Origin: Yinghuangia elevatio
GTDB lineage: Bacteria > Actinomycetota > Actinomycetes > Streptomycetales > Streptomycetaceae
DNA: 64,000 nucleotides
Reading direction: 5' to 3'
NCBI RefSeq assembly: GCF_040649515.1
Contig: NZ_JBEZFP010000030.1
Location: forward strand, 1 to 64,000
Shown: positions 1 through 7,500 of the stretch, in pieces
How positions within the stretch are numbered: position 1 is the stretch's first letter
How the letters are laid out: the number at the start of each line of letters is the position of its first letter
The notes under the pieces: model-generated
Told to the model about the DNA's origin: nothing
The model's database searches: none
The model's input: the letters and a program-made list of their open reading frames with translations, nothing else
Translations under genes and position numbers: made by a program

Positions 1-50
1 CTCGGGGCGCCCCCCGCGGTATCCGGCGGGTGGCCCCCCGCGCCGCCGCG

Positions 51-86
51 GGGGCCCGCGGGATCCGATCGGATCCCGCGGGCCCC
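51..86. terminator. Perfect 16-bp inverted repeat downstream of the thiolase gene
   Basis: Arms at 51-66 and 71-86 match perfectly around a GATC centre, so the whole 36-bp element is a palindrome. It lies about 105 bases beyond the thiolase stop on the minus strand. No T-tract follows on either side, so it is the GC-rich hairpin type common in actinomycetes. It could equally end a gene arriving from outside the window. Confidence 0.6.
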
Positions 87-148
87 GCCCGGGTGTCTCT
101 GCCTGCCGTACGGTCCGCCGAACGCTCGCCGGACGGGCGCCCGGCGCC

Positions 149-200
149 GGTCAGCTGCGCTCGGTCAGCTGCGCATCAGATCCGCAGCGGTCAGATGCGC
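149..200. repeat. Three 12-bp copies at the thiolase stop codon
   Basis: GGTCAGCTGCGC occurs at 149-160 and 163-174, and GGTCAGATGCGC at 189-200. The last copy contains the thiolase stop codon, so the two downstream copies look like duplications of the 3' end of the gene. Confidence 0.5.
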
Positions 201-1351
201 TCGATGATCGTGCCGGACGCGTTGGCGCCGCCCGCGCACATGGTCACCAGCGCGGTGCTGCCGCCGGTGCGCTCCAGCTCGTGCAGCGCGGTGGTCAGCA
301 GCCGGGCGCCGGTCGAGCCGACCGGGTGGCCGAGGGCGATGGCGCCGCCGTTGACGTTGAGCCGGTCCGGGTCCGCGCCCTGCACCTGCGCCCAGGACAG
401 GACGACGGACGCGAACGCCTCGTTGACCTCGTAGAGGTCGATGTCGGACAGCTTCATGCCGGACCGCTTGAGCAGGCGCTCGGTGGCGTCGTTCGGGCCG
501 TCCAGGTGGAAGTACGGGTCGGAGCCGACCAGGCACTGCGCGACGATCCGGGCGCGCGGGCGCAGGCCCAGCTCGCGGGCCTTGTCCTCGTCCATGAGCA
601 TGACCGCGGCGGCGCCGTCGGAGATCTGCGACGAGTTGCCCGCGGTGTGGATGCCGTCCGGGACCACCGGCTTGAGGTTCGCCAGCTTCTCGACGGTGGT
701 CTCGCGCAGGCCCTGGTCGGTGGTGACGGTGCGGGTCTCGCCGGTCGGCTTGCCCTCCTCGTCCAGCACCGGCGCCTCGACCGCGACGACCTGCGAGTCG
801 AAGCGGCCCTCGTCCCACGCGCGCTTGGCGTTGGCCTGCGAGCGGGCGCCCAGCGCGTCGACGTCGGCGCGCGTGATGCCGCGGTTCTTGGCGATGCGCT
901 CGGCGGCGGTGAACTGGTCGGGCAGGTCGATCGACCAGTCGTCGGGCTTCGACTTCTGGCCCGGCTTCTGGGTGTGGCCGAGCGGGTTGCGGCTCATCGA
1001 CTCGATGCCGCACGCGACGCCGACCTCGATGGCACCGGCCGCGATCAGGCCCGCGACCAGGTGGACCGACTGCTGCGCCGAACCGCACTGGCAGTCGATG
1101 GTGGTGCCGCCGGTGCGCTGGGGGAGGCCCGCGTACAGCCACGCGTGGCGCACGATGTCGCCGGACTGCTCGCCGGCCTGCGTGACACAGCCGCCGATCG
1201 CCTGGTCGACGAGCTGGGGGTCGATGCCGGACCGCTCGACGACCGCGAGCTGCGCCTTGCTCAGCAGCTGGAGCGGGTGCAGCCCGGCGAGATGGCCGTT
1301 GCGCTTGCCGATGGGGGTGCGTACGGCCTCGACGATGACGGGGTTGCCCAC
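191..1351 (-). CDS. Acetyl-CoA C-acyltransferase, FadA5-like steroid thiolase
   Basis: A 386-residue thiolase that would cleave a 3-ketoacyl-CoA with CoA to release acetyl-CoA. It keeps the three thiolase catalytic elements: the nucleophilic Cys at about residue 89 in DCQCGS, the GHPVGSTGAR histidine block, and the C-terminal Cys in MCAGG. From the N-terminal VIVEAVRTPIGKRNG block to the last residues it tracks M. tuberculosis FadA5 as I remember it, including IGGCVTQ and IHTAGNSSQISDGAAA, so a steroid side-chain or branched acyl-CoA substrate is plausible. The GTG start at 1351 is chosen over an upstream ATG because an AAGGAG site sits just before it and family homology begins there. It is divergent from a double TetR gene that may control it. 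Confidence 0.9.
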   Translation of the reverse strand: MGNPVIVEAVRTPIGKRNGHLAGLHPLQLLSKAQLAVVERSGIDPQLVDQAIGGCVTQAGEQSGDIVRHAWLYAGLPQRTGGTTIDCQCGSAQQSVHLVAGLIAAGAIEVGVACGIESMSRNPLGHTQKPGQKSKPDDWSIDLPDQFTAAERIAKNRGITRADVDALGARSQANAKRAWDEGRFDSQVVAVEAPVLDEEGKPTGETRTVTTDQGLRETTVEKLANLKPVVPDGIHTAGNSSQISDGAAAVMLMDEDKARELGLRPRARIVAQCLVGSDPYFHLDGPNDATERLLKRSGMKLSDIDLYEVNEAFASVVLSWAQVQGADPDRLNVNGGAIALGHPVGSTGARLLTTALHELERTGGSTALVTMCAGGANASGTIIERI

Positions 1352-1407
1352 GCTGCGCTCCTTCGCGTTGTCGCCAGGTCTTCGGTGCCATGACCGGGGT
1401 TCTATGA

Positions 1408-1572
1408 CTTGGTCAAGGATATGCCAGCTCACGGTACGGCGAGCGGGCCGCCTGGACAAGCCCCATGGATGTAACTCTTGGTGTTCGTGTGATACGCGGT
1501 GACCAGTGTTGATGGAACTGACCGTGGGTCACGAGTGGCGTATGTCCGCTCTGCGATTACGCTTCGTAGCGT
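1408..1572. promoter_or_regulatory. Divergent promoter region with three short inverted repeats
   Basis: Between the thiolase and the TetR gene I see CTTG-GT-CAAG at 1408-1417, TGACC-GTG-GGTCA at 1519-1531 and ACGCT-TCGT-AGCGT at 1559-1572, the last overlapping the proposed TetR start. Any of these could be the operator of the adjacent TetR-type regulator. The first has the same half-sites as the known KstR2 motif but in the opposite order, so it is not a KstR2 box. Confidence 0.4.
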
Positions 1573-2881
1573 GAACGACGACGGGGCTCGCGGGGGGTCG
1601 CAGGCGCATTCCAGGCCCGCGGACCGCCGTTCGCAAATCCTGCGGCACGCGTGCGCGCTGTTCGCCCGCCAGGGGTACGGCGCCACGACGGTCCGTCAGA
1701 TCGCGGACGCCGCACAGCTGTTGTCGGGAAGCCTGTACCACCACTTTCCGTCCAAAGAGGCGATGCTGCTCGACATCCTCGAGGACTTCTTCGCCGGCGC
1801 GCTGCAGCGGCATCGCGCGACACTGGCCGCGACCGATGATCCGATCGTCGCTCTGCGTGGCCTGATCCGCGGCAGCCTGACGGTCGTCGCGGAGCACCCC
1901 GAGGCGTCGATCGTGGTGGTGGCCGAGTGCCGTCGGCTGGCCCAGACGGAACGCTTCCGCTGGCTGTCCGAGCGCACCGCGCAGACCAGCGCGATGTGGC
2001 GGTCGGTGATGGCGGACGGGGTACGCGCGGGTGTGCTGCGCCCGGACCTGCGCCCGGAGGTCACCGCACACCTCGTGCAGACCGGCGTGTGGGCGATGGC
2101 GCAGTGGTACCGCGGCGGCGGGCGGTACGACCCGGACGAGGCGTCCGGCCTGCTGGTCGACCTCTTCGTCCGCGGCATCGCCAAGCCCGGCACCTATCGG
2201 TCGCGCCCGCTCGGCCCGATCCTCGGCAACGCCCGCCCGGCGACCCCGGCGGTCGGCATCGGCCCGGACGACAACGAGGCACCGCGCGCCCGGCTGGCGC
2301 GGCTGCTCCCGGAGGGCGCCGGCGCACGCATGCGCATCGGCTATGCGGCCGGGCTGCTCTTCGCGCAGCAGGGCTACACGGTCACCACCACGCGGCAGAT
2401 CGCGGATCTCGCCGGAGTGCCGGTGGGCAGCCTCGCGCACCACATCGGCAGCAAGGAACGCCTGCTCGCGCACATGCTGACCGGCTTCTTCCAGGAACTG
2501 CTGGCGGCCTTCGACAAGGACGCCGTCGCCCGGCCGGCGCCGACCCGGCGGCTCGAGGGGCTGGTCGCCCGGACCGTGGAGGCCCTGGCCGGGCACGGGG
2601 TCGCCTCGGTGATCCTGCTCAACGAGCGCGGGACCGAGGAGGTGCCGCAGTCGGAGCTGTACCGGCTGCTGGGCGCGGTCGAGGGCGTGTGGACGCGGGC
2701 GCTGGTGGACGGAATGCGCTCGGCGGAGTTCCGGACAGACCTCGACCCGGGGTTCGTGCAGCGGGTGGTGCGTACCGCGATCTCGACGAGCAGCGGGGCG
2801 TACCGCGGACTCGGCGTGCACGACGTGGCGGGGCTGTACCAGGAGATCGTGCTCGGCGGCATGGGTGCCCGGCGCGCCTGA
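1571..2881 (+). CDS. Tandem TetR-family regulator (two TetR units in one chain)
   Basis: The protein (436 residues from this GTG) holds two complete TetR-like units. Unit one begins RRSQILRHACALFARQGYG with the recognition segment SLYHHFPSKEAML; unit two begins at about residue 255 with GYAAGLLFAQQGY and SLAHHIGSKERLL. Each is followed by a helical ligand/dimer region, so the length is about twice a normal TetR protein. In unit two the conserved Tyr and Phe of the recognition helix are Ala and Ile, so its DNA binding may be weak or altered. It is divergent from the FadA5-like thiolase, which suggests control of acyl-CoA or steroid catabolism (inference). The start is uncertain: an in-frame GTG at 1499 would add 24 residues, and neither start has a clear ribosome site. 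Confidence 0.85.
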   Translation: MNDDGARGGSQAHSRPADRRSQILRHACALFARQGYGATTVRQIADAAQLLSGSLYHHFPSKEAMLLDILEDFFAGALQRHRATLAATDDPIVALRGLIRGSLTVVAEHPEASIVVVAECRRLAQTERFRWLSERTAQTSAMWRSVMADGVRAGVLRPDLRPEVTAHLVQTGVWAMAQWYRGGGRYDPDEASGLLVDLFVRGIAKPGTYRSRPLGPILGNARPATPAVGIGPDDNEAPRARLARLLPEGAGARMRIGYAAGLLFAQQGYTVTTTRQIADLAGVPVGSLAHHIGSKERLLAHMLTGFFQELLAAFDKDAVARPAPTRRLEGLVARTVEALAGHGVASVILLNERGTEEVPQSELYRLLGAVEGVWTRALVDGMRSAEFRTDLDPGFVQRVVRTAISTSSGAYRGLGVHDVAGLYQEIVLGGMGARRA

Positions 2882-2892
2882 CCGGCGTCCTC

Positions 2893-2948
2893 GCCGACCG
2901 GCCGACCGGCCGACCGGCCGACGGGCTGACGGGCTGACCGGTTGACGG
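2893..2948. repeat. Seven 8-bp tandem repeats after the TetR gene
   Basis: Seven consecutive octamers fit the consensus GCYGACSG: three perfect GCCGACCG copies at 2893-2916, then degenerate copies to 2948. The array starts 11 bases after the TetR stop codon and precedes a strong hairpin. Confidence 0.8.
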
Positions 2949-2972
2949 GCCGCGCGTGCGCGGGAATGCGAA

Positions 2973-3014
2973 CGGGCGGTACGCACGGCCGGGTTCGGCC
3001 GTGCGTACCGCCCG
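2973..3014. terminator. Strong bidirectional hairpin between convergent genes
   Basis: Arms 2973-2990 and 2997-3014 form a perfect 18-bp stem with the 6-base loop GGGTTC. It lies between the convergent TetR gene and ahpD and can end transcripts from both sides. There is no T-tract. Confidence 0.85.
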
Positions 3015-3064
3015 TCGGCGGTCATCCGATGCTGCGTGCGACGTCGCGTGCGACGCGGCGCGTG

Positions 3065-3595
3065 TCAGCCGAGCTGTGCCTCGGACTCCAGGGTGACGCC
3101 CACCGCGTTGAGCACCGCGGCGATCTTGATCGCCTCCTGGACCGTCTCGCGCGGCACGCCCTCCTTGCGGAGCACCTGCTCGTGCGACTCCAGGCACCGG
3201 CCGCAGCCGTTGATCGCGGAGACCGCGAGCGACCACAGCTCGAAGTCGGTCTTCGGCGCGCCCGGGTTGGCCATGACGTTCATGCGGAGGCCGGCACGGA
3301 GGTTGCCGTACTCGGGGTCCCCGATGAGGTGCATGGACCGGTAGTACACGTTGTTCATCGCCATGATGGCCGCGGCGGCCTTGGCGGCGTTGAACGCCTC
3401 CTCGGAGAGGTGGCTCTTCGCCTCCGGCTCCAGCTCACGCAGCACCTTCGGGCTGCGCGAGGCGATCGCGCAGGCCAGCACGGTGCCCCAGAGCGTCTGC
3501 TCGGGAAGCTTGGAGTTGCCGACGACCGAGCCCAGGTTGAGCTTCAGGTCCTTGGCGAACTCCGGCAGTTCGGCCTTCAGGACGTCCAGACCCAT
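3065..3595 (-). CDS. ahpD: Alkyl hydroperoxide reductase subunit AhpD
   Basis: A 176-residue carboxymuconolactone-decarboxylase-fold thiol protein that re-reduces AhpC in actinobacteria, linked in mycobacteria to lipoamide and dihydrolipoamide acyltransferase. The active-site CGRC (Cys131, Cys134) and the His at 138 in ESHEQVL are present, so the redox centre is intact. The length is normal for the family. Its ATG follows the ahpC stop by three bases, so the two are one operon and probably translationally coupled. Expression is expected to be induced by peroxide through the OxyR site upstream of ahpC. Confidence 0.97.
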   Translation of the reverse strand: MGLDVLKAELPEFAKDLKLNLGSVVGNSKLPEQTLWGTVLACAIASRSPKVLRELEPEAKSHLSEEAFNAAKAAAAIMAMNNVYYRSMHLIGDPEYGNLRAGLRMNVMANPGAPKTDFELWSLAVSAINGCGRCLESHEQVLRKEGVPRETVQEAIKIAAVLNAVGVTLESEAQLG

Positions 3596-3598
3596 GGG

Positions 3599-4150
3599 TC
3601 AGCCCGCCATCAGCGCGGCGGCGTCGAGCGTCTCGCCGCCCTTCTGCCAGTTGCAGGGGCACAGCTCGTCGGTCTGCAGCGCGTCGAGGACCCGCAGGAC
3701 CTCGTCGGGGTTGCGGCCCACGGAACCCGCGGTGACCATCACGAACTGGATCTCGTTGTTCGGGTCCACGATGAAGACCGCGCGGTCCGCGACACCGTCG
3801 GCGTTCAGCACGCCGCAGGCCTCGGCCAGCTCGCGCTTGAGGTCGCTCAGCATCGGGAACGGCAGGTCGGTCAGGTCCGGGTGGTCCTTACGCCAGGCCA
3901 GGTGGACGAACTCCGAGTCGGTGGAGACGCCGAGGACCTGCGCGTCGCGGTCCGCGAACTCCTCGTTGAGACGGCCGAACGCGGCGATCTCGGTCGGACA
4001 GACGAAGGTGAAGTCCTTCGGCCAGAAGAACACGACCCGCCACTTGCCGTCGTACGACTTGTGCGTGATCTGCTCGAACGCCTTGTCCGCATCGATCGAC
4101 ACGACGCCGGTCAGGTCGTACTCGGGGAACTGGTTACCGACAGTAAGCAC
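3599..4150 (-). CDS. ahpC: Peroxiredoxin AhpC
   Basis: A 183-residue 2-Cys peroxiredoxin that reduces hydrogen peroxide, organic peroxides and peroxynitrite in the cytosol. The peroxidatic Cys51 lies in the FTFVCPTE motif, and a resolving Cys lies in ELCPCNW near the C terminus, as in actinobacterial AhpC. It is the first gene of ahpC-ahpD. An OxyR-type binding site lies about 95 bases upstream of its ATG. Confidence 0.98.
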   Translation of the reverse strand: MLTVGNQFPEYDLTGVVSIDADKAFEQITHKSYDGKWRVVFFWPKDFTFVCPTEIAAFGRLNEEFADRDAQVLGVSTDSEFVHLAWRKDHPDLTDLPFPMLSDLKRELAEACGVLNADGVADRAVFIVDPNNEIQFVMVTAGSVGRNPDEVLRVLDALQTDELCPCNWQKGGETLDAAALMAG

Positions 4151-4242
4151 TGGGTCTCCTCCGCGATGGTGCCCGGGGCAGCCGTGCGGGCCCCGGTCGG
4201 ACGTACTCGATCAAGGTGCCACACGCGGCATTGATCAGGGAA

Positions 4243-4279
4243 ATAGCCAAGTCAACAACCGTTGATAGCCAACCCTTAT
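4243..4279 (-). promoter_or_regulatory. OxyR binding site upstream of ahpC
   Basis: Read on the minus strand the site is four tetrads, ATAA, CTAT, TGTT and CTAT, each separated by exactly 7 bases. This matches the known OxyR architecture ATAG-N7-CTAT-N7-ATAG-N7-CTAT in spacing, and in 13 of 16 tetrad bases. It is much more AT-rich than its surroundings and is positioned to activate ahpCD. Confidence 0.8.
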
Positions 4280-4782
4280 CAGTGAGCGGCTCGTCGGGCC
4301 GACGCCGACCGCGCGGCCTCGTGCCCCGAGGGCACGCCGCACCGGCCGTCGAGAGTACGCCTGGGCGCGGCGGTTGCATACTCGTCGTGGTGAAGCCGGT
4401 CGGGGGAGAGGGCGTCAATGCGCCCCGAATTCAACCGGCGTCCTGATCTGAAGTCCGCAATCACAAAATTCCCCGAAGGTGTTGGAAGGTCGGCGGTGGA
4501 CGAGGCAGATCCGGAATTACCGCGCGCCGCGTTGAGCGCCCTCGGTCCGGCACGTCGGGGAGGCTGTGTGCGAGCTGTTCCGGGCGCCCAGCGGGGCCGC
4601 AACACCGAGGTCAGCCGGGGGATGGCACGAAGTCCGCCCGGTCGGTCGGTGAATCCGGCAGGCCGTTGCGGCCGTAAGGTTGACGAAGAAGTCATATCGG
4701 CAGCGACTAATCGTCCGCAAAATCCCGACAAATAACCGGGCTGCCGCTCGGCCCGGCTCCCCGTGTCGGGTGTCATAAACTG
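4280..4782. other. Long non-coding gap between the ahpCD control region and oxyR
   Basis: About 500 bases with no gene I can support. Open frames exist at 4216-4446 and 4418-4735, but their codons lack the strong G/C bias at third positions seen in the neighbours and they resemble no family. Parts near 4445-4480 and 4685-4735 are clearly less GC-rich than the rest of the window. This may be a leader, a small RNA locus or a decayed insertion. Confidence 0.4.
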
Positions 4783-5736
4783 TTGCCGATCATTTGCCAA
4801 GGAGTAGTCATCAGTACGCGCACCCCCACAGTGGCCCAGCTCAGGGCCTTCGCGGCGGTCGCCGACACGCTGCACTTCCGCGACGCGGCGGTGGTGGTCG
4901 GGACCAGCCAGCCGGCTCTGTCCAGCGCGGTGGCGGCGCTCGAGGAGACGCTCGGGGCGCAGCTCGTGGAACGCACCACGCGGCGCGTCCTGCTGACCTC
5001 GGCCGGCGAGAGGGTCGCCCGGCATGCACGGAGAGTGCTCGACGCGCTGGACGACCTGGTCGACGAGGCGGAGTCCGCACGGCGACCGTTCACCGGGCCG
5101 CTGCACCTCGGGGTGATCCCGACGGTGGCCCCGTACACGCTGCCGACACTGCTGCGCCTGGTGCGCGACGACTACCCCGAACTCGATCTGTACGTGCACG
5201 AGGAGCAGACCCACTCGCTCCTCGACGGCCTTGCCTCCGGACGCCTGGACCTGCTTCTGCTCGCGCTCCCCGCGGGGGCCTCCGGCGTCGACGAGATTCC
5301 GCTGTACGACGAGGACTTCACCCTCGTCGTCCCCGAGGGCAACGCGCTGGCCGGACGCTCCGACGTGCCGCGCTCGGCCCTGCGCGACCTCGACATGCTG
5401 CTCCTCGACGAAGGCCACTGCCTGCGCGACCAGGCGCTCGACGTGTGCCGCGAGGTCGGCGCAGCGGAGGCGGGTGCGACGCGTGCCACGAGCCTGCCCA
5501 CGCTCGTGCAGCTCGTCGCGGGCGGGCTGGGCGTCACGCTCCTGCCGGAGACGGCGATCACCGTGGAGACGCGCCCCGGCTCGCAGTTGGCCGTCGCGCA
5601 CTTTGCGGCGCCCGCCCCCTCCCGCCGCGTCGGACTGGTGATGCGCGCGAGCACCGGACGGGCGGCGGAGTTCGGGCAGTTGGCGGAGTCGCTGCGCGGG
5701 GCGCTGGCCCGACTGCCGGTCCGCATCGTCGGGTGA
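4783..5736 (+). CDS. oxyR: Hydrogen-peroxide-inducible LysR regulator OxyR
   Basis: A LysR-type activator of about 310 residues. The N-terminal winged helix contains AQLRAFAAVADTLHFRDAA and SQPALSSAVAALEETLG. The effector domain carries both redox cysteines in DEGHCLRDQALDVC, the peroxide-sensing pair of OxyR, so the switch should form an intramolecular disulfide. It would activate ahpCD through the site at 4243-4279. The start is unclear. TTG at 4783 is the longest option, but the only good ribosome site, AAGGAG at 4799-4804, sits inside it and is ideally spaced for the in-frame ATC at 4810. The in-frame GTG at 4831 would remove the first residues before the helix. Confidence 0.93.
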   Translation: MPIICQGVVISTRTPTVAQLRAFAAVADTLHFRDAAVVVGTSQPALSSAVAALEETLGAQLVERTTRRVLLTSAGERVARHARRVLDALDDLVDEAESARRPFTGPLHLGVIPTVAPYTLPTLLRLVRDDYPELDLYVHEEQTHSLLDGLASGRLDLLLLALPAGASGVDEIPLYDEDFTLVVPEGNALAGRSDVPRSALRDLDMLLLDEGHCLRDQALDVCREVGAAEAGATRATSLPTLVQLVAGGLGVTLLPETAITVETRPGSQLAVAHFAAPAPSRRVGLVMRASTGRAAEFGQLAESLRGALARLPVRIVG

Positions 5737-5755
5737 GCCTCCCGGCACGGGACGC

Positions 5756-5791
5756 CGAACGGGCCGTTCCGCGGTGGGAACGGCCCGTTCG
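5756..5791. terminator. Bidirectional hairpin between oxyR and a convergent gene
   Basis: Arms 5756-5770 and 5777-5791 pair over 15 bp without mismatch around the loop GCGGTG. It begins about 20 bases after the oxyR stop and 12 bases after the stop of the convergent gene. Confidence 0.85.
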
Positions 5792-5802
5792 TACGGATGG
5801 CG

Positions 5803-6798
5803 CTACCGCTTGCCGGCGCCAGAGGTGACGACGAACCAGACGGGCGAATCGGAGACGTGCACCGTGGCGTCGGCGGCGTTCGGGCTCGGGGACACGGCGG
5901 CCGGGGTGAGCGTGACGTTCACGGCGGTGTCGGGGTAGCCGTCGTCCATGAGACGCGGGTACCTCGCCCAGAAGTCGGCGAGCCGGACCACGTCGGCGTT
6001 CTTCGCGATGTCCAGCACCTGCGTGGCCGTGGGCACGGTCGGGGCGGGTCGGACGCGGTCGGGTTCGACGTCGAGCGAGAACACGAAGTCGCCGCGCACG
6101 AATTGCGCCGAGAAGTTCGACGGCCCGGTCGGCGCGCCGGCCTCGTCGTACCCGCCCGACCTGCGTACGAGGACACCCGTGCCGTCGGCAAGCGTCGTGG
6201 AAAGGCAGTCGCCCGCACGGACCTTGACGCCGTCGGGCGGCGGGCACGTCGTCGGGTACGACGCCTCCCGGTCGACCCCCGGCGGGATCGGCGTGCCCAT
6301 GAACGTGAGCCGGAGCACTCCCTGCGGCGTCGTGAGCGCGTAGCCGTTGAGGGACCGGTAGGTCAGTGCGATGTCGCCCCAACCGGCGGGCAACACGGAC
6401 GTGAAGATCTCCGCGGCCTTCTGCTTGAACGCGTACTGGACCTGGCGCTGGTCGTCGTCGAGCTCCGGCTCGCCTTCGACGGGGTCGCCCGCCACGACGG
6501 GGAACGCCGCCGTCGGCGCCTCCAGCGGCGAGTCCGCGGGCCAGGCCCGCGGGTGCAGGGGCATCGACGCCTGGTACGTCGCGGCCGCCCCCGTCGCGTC
6601 GTTCCACCACGGCGCCACCACGACGGCGGGTGTGAGCACGGCCGCGGCGGCGACGACCGAGATCGCGCCGGTACGCACACGTGCCAGTGCCAGCGAGCGC
6701 CTGCCCGCCTTGAGCGCGTGCGGGGTGAGGTCGGGCGTGGGGCCGAGGTCGTCGACGGCCTCGATGAGGAGAAGTCGGATTTGTTCGTCCTGCTGCAT
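5803..6798 (-). CDS. Membrane-anchored protein of unknown function beside a sigma factor
   Basis: 331 residues. The first 40 residues are cytoplasmic (MQQDEQIRLLLIEAVDDLGP, then a Lys/Arg patch). One membrane helix at about 43-64 (TGAISVVAAAAVLTPAVVVA) is followed by an extracytoplasmic domain of about 265 residues with two cysteines that could pair (TTCPPP and GDCLST). The ATG at 6798 has a GGAGG site. It follows an ECF sigma gene on the same strand after about 50 bases. The topology, short cytoplasmic head plus one TM plus outer domain, is what is expected of a sigma-linked membrane partner, but I see no anti-sigma zinc motif, so that role is only inferred. Confidence 0.75.
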   Translation of the reverse strand: MQQDEQIRLLLIEAVDDLGPTPDLTPHALKAGRRSLALARVRTGAISVVAAAAVLTPAVVVAPWWNDATGAAATYQASMPLHPRAWPADSPLEAPTAAFPVVAGDPVEGEPELDDDQRQVQYAFKQKAAEIFTSVLPAGWGDIALTYRSLNGYALTTPQGVLRLTFMGTPIPPGVDREASYPTTCPPPDGVKVRAGDCLSTTLADGTGVLVRRSGGYDEAGAPTGPSNFSAQFVRGDFVFSLDVEPDRVRPAPTVPTATQVLDIAKNADVVRLADFWARYPRLMDDGYPDTAVNVTLTPAAVSPSPNAADATVHVSDSPVWFVVTSGAGKR

Positions 6799-6851
6799 GG
6801 TGGTCCTCCGCATCCGGGCGCGGCGGGGCCCGGGAACCGGTTGACGGAACG

Positions 6852-7361
6852 TCAGAAGTCGTGCGGGGACGGCTCGGTGGCCGCCAGCATGTGTTCGGGC
6901 AGGAGTTCGCGCAGCCGCGCGAGCGCGCGCGACGACTGGCTCTTGACGTTGCCTTCGCTGCAACCGAGCAGCTCGGCCGTCGTCTCGATGCTCAGGTCCT
7001 CCCAGTAGCGCAGCACCACGACGGCACGGGCCTTCGGGGCGAGTTGCGCCAGTGCGTCGAGGATGGTGAGCCGCACCTCCGGGCGGTCCGGCGGGGTCGG
7101 CGGGTCGATGCGTTCGTGCAGTTCGCGCTCGTGGCGCGAACGGCGTTGCTCGTTCAGATGGATGCGCACCATCACGGCCCGGGCGTAGGCGTCGACGCTG
7201 TCCGCGCGCTGCGCGTGCCGCCAGTGCCGGAACAGCCGGGCCAGTGTCGACTGCGCGAGGTCCTGGGCCCGGTCGCGGTCGCCGCACAGCAGGTACGCGG
7301 TGCGGAAGAGGCGGTCCTGTCTTGCGTGGACGTACTCGGTGAAGTCCCGCTGTCGGTCCAT
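6852..7361 (-). CDS. ECF RNA polymerase sigma factor, SigE family
   Basis: A 169-residue sigma-70 factor with only regions 2 and 4, typical of the actinobacterial SigE-like ECF group. Region 2 covers DFTEYVHARQDRLFRTAYLLCGDRDRAQDLAQSTLARLFRHW. Region 4 covers ILDALAQLAPKARAVVVLRYWEDLSIETTAELLGCSEGNVKSQSSRALARLRELL in two blocks with the helix-turn-helix at TAELLGCSEGNVKSQ. It is likely the first gene of a two-gene unit with the downstream membrane protein. Confidence 0.92.
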   Translation of the reverse strand: MDRQRDFTEYVHARQDRLFRTAYLLCGDRDRAQDLAQSTLARLFRHWRHAQRADSVDAYARAVMVRIHLNEQRRSRHERELHERIDPPTPPDRPEVRLTILDALAQLAPKARAVVVLRYWEDLSIETTAELLGCSEGNVKSQSSRALARLRELLPEHMLAATEPSPHDF

Positions 7362-7500
7362 GCGTCCCCCTGTCTGCTCTCACCCGGGTAGGAGCCGACA
7401 AGTCGGGGGAAGGTTGCAGTCCGCGCCGAGGCCGTCCGGTCCGTGCGGCCTGGCCGATGCGGCCGGCCGAGGCGGCGCGGCAGGCGGCCTCAGCCCGGGA

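Noticed and set aside
4418..4735. Open frame of 105 codons between ahpC and oxyR
   Set aside because: Third-position GC is low, there is no family resemblance and no ribosome site.
5803..7361. Classical sigma/anti-sigma pair
   Set aside because: The membrane protein lacks a zinc anti-sigma motif; only topology and position suggest a partnership, so it is annotated as unknown.
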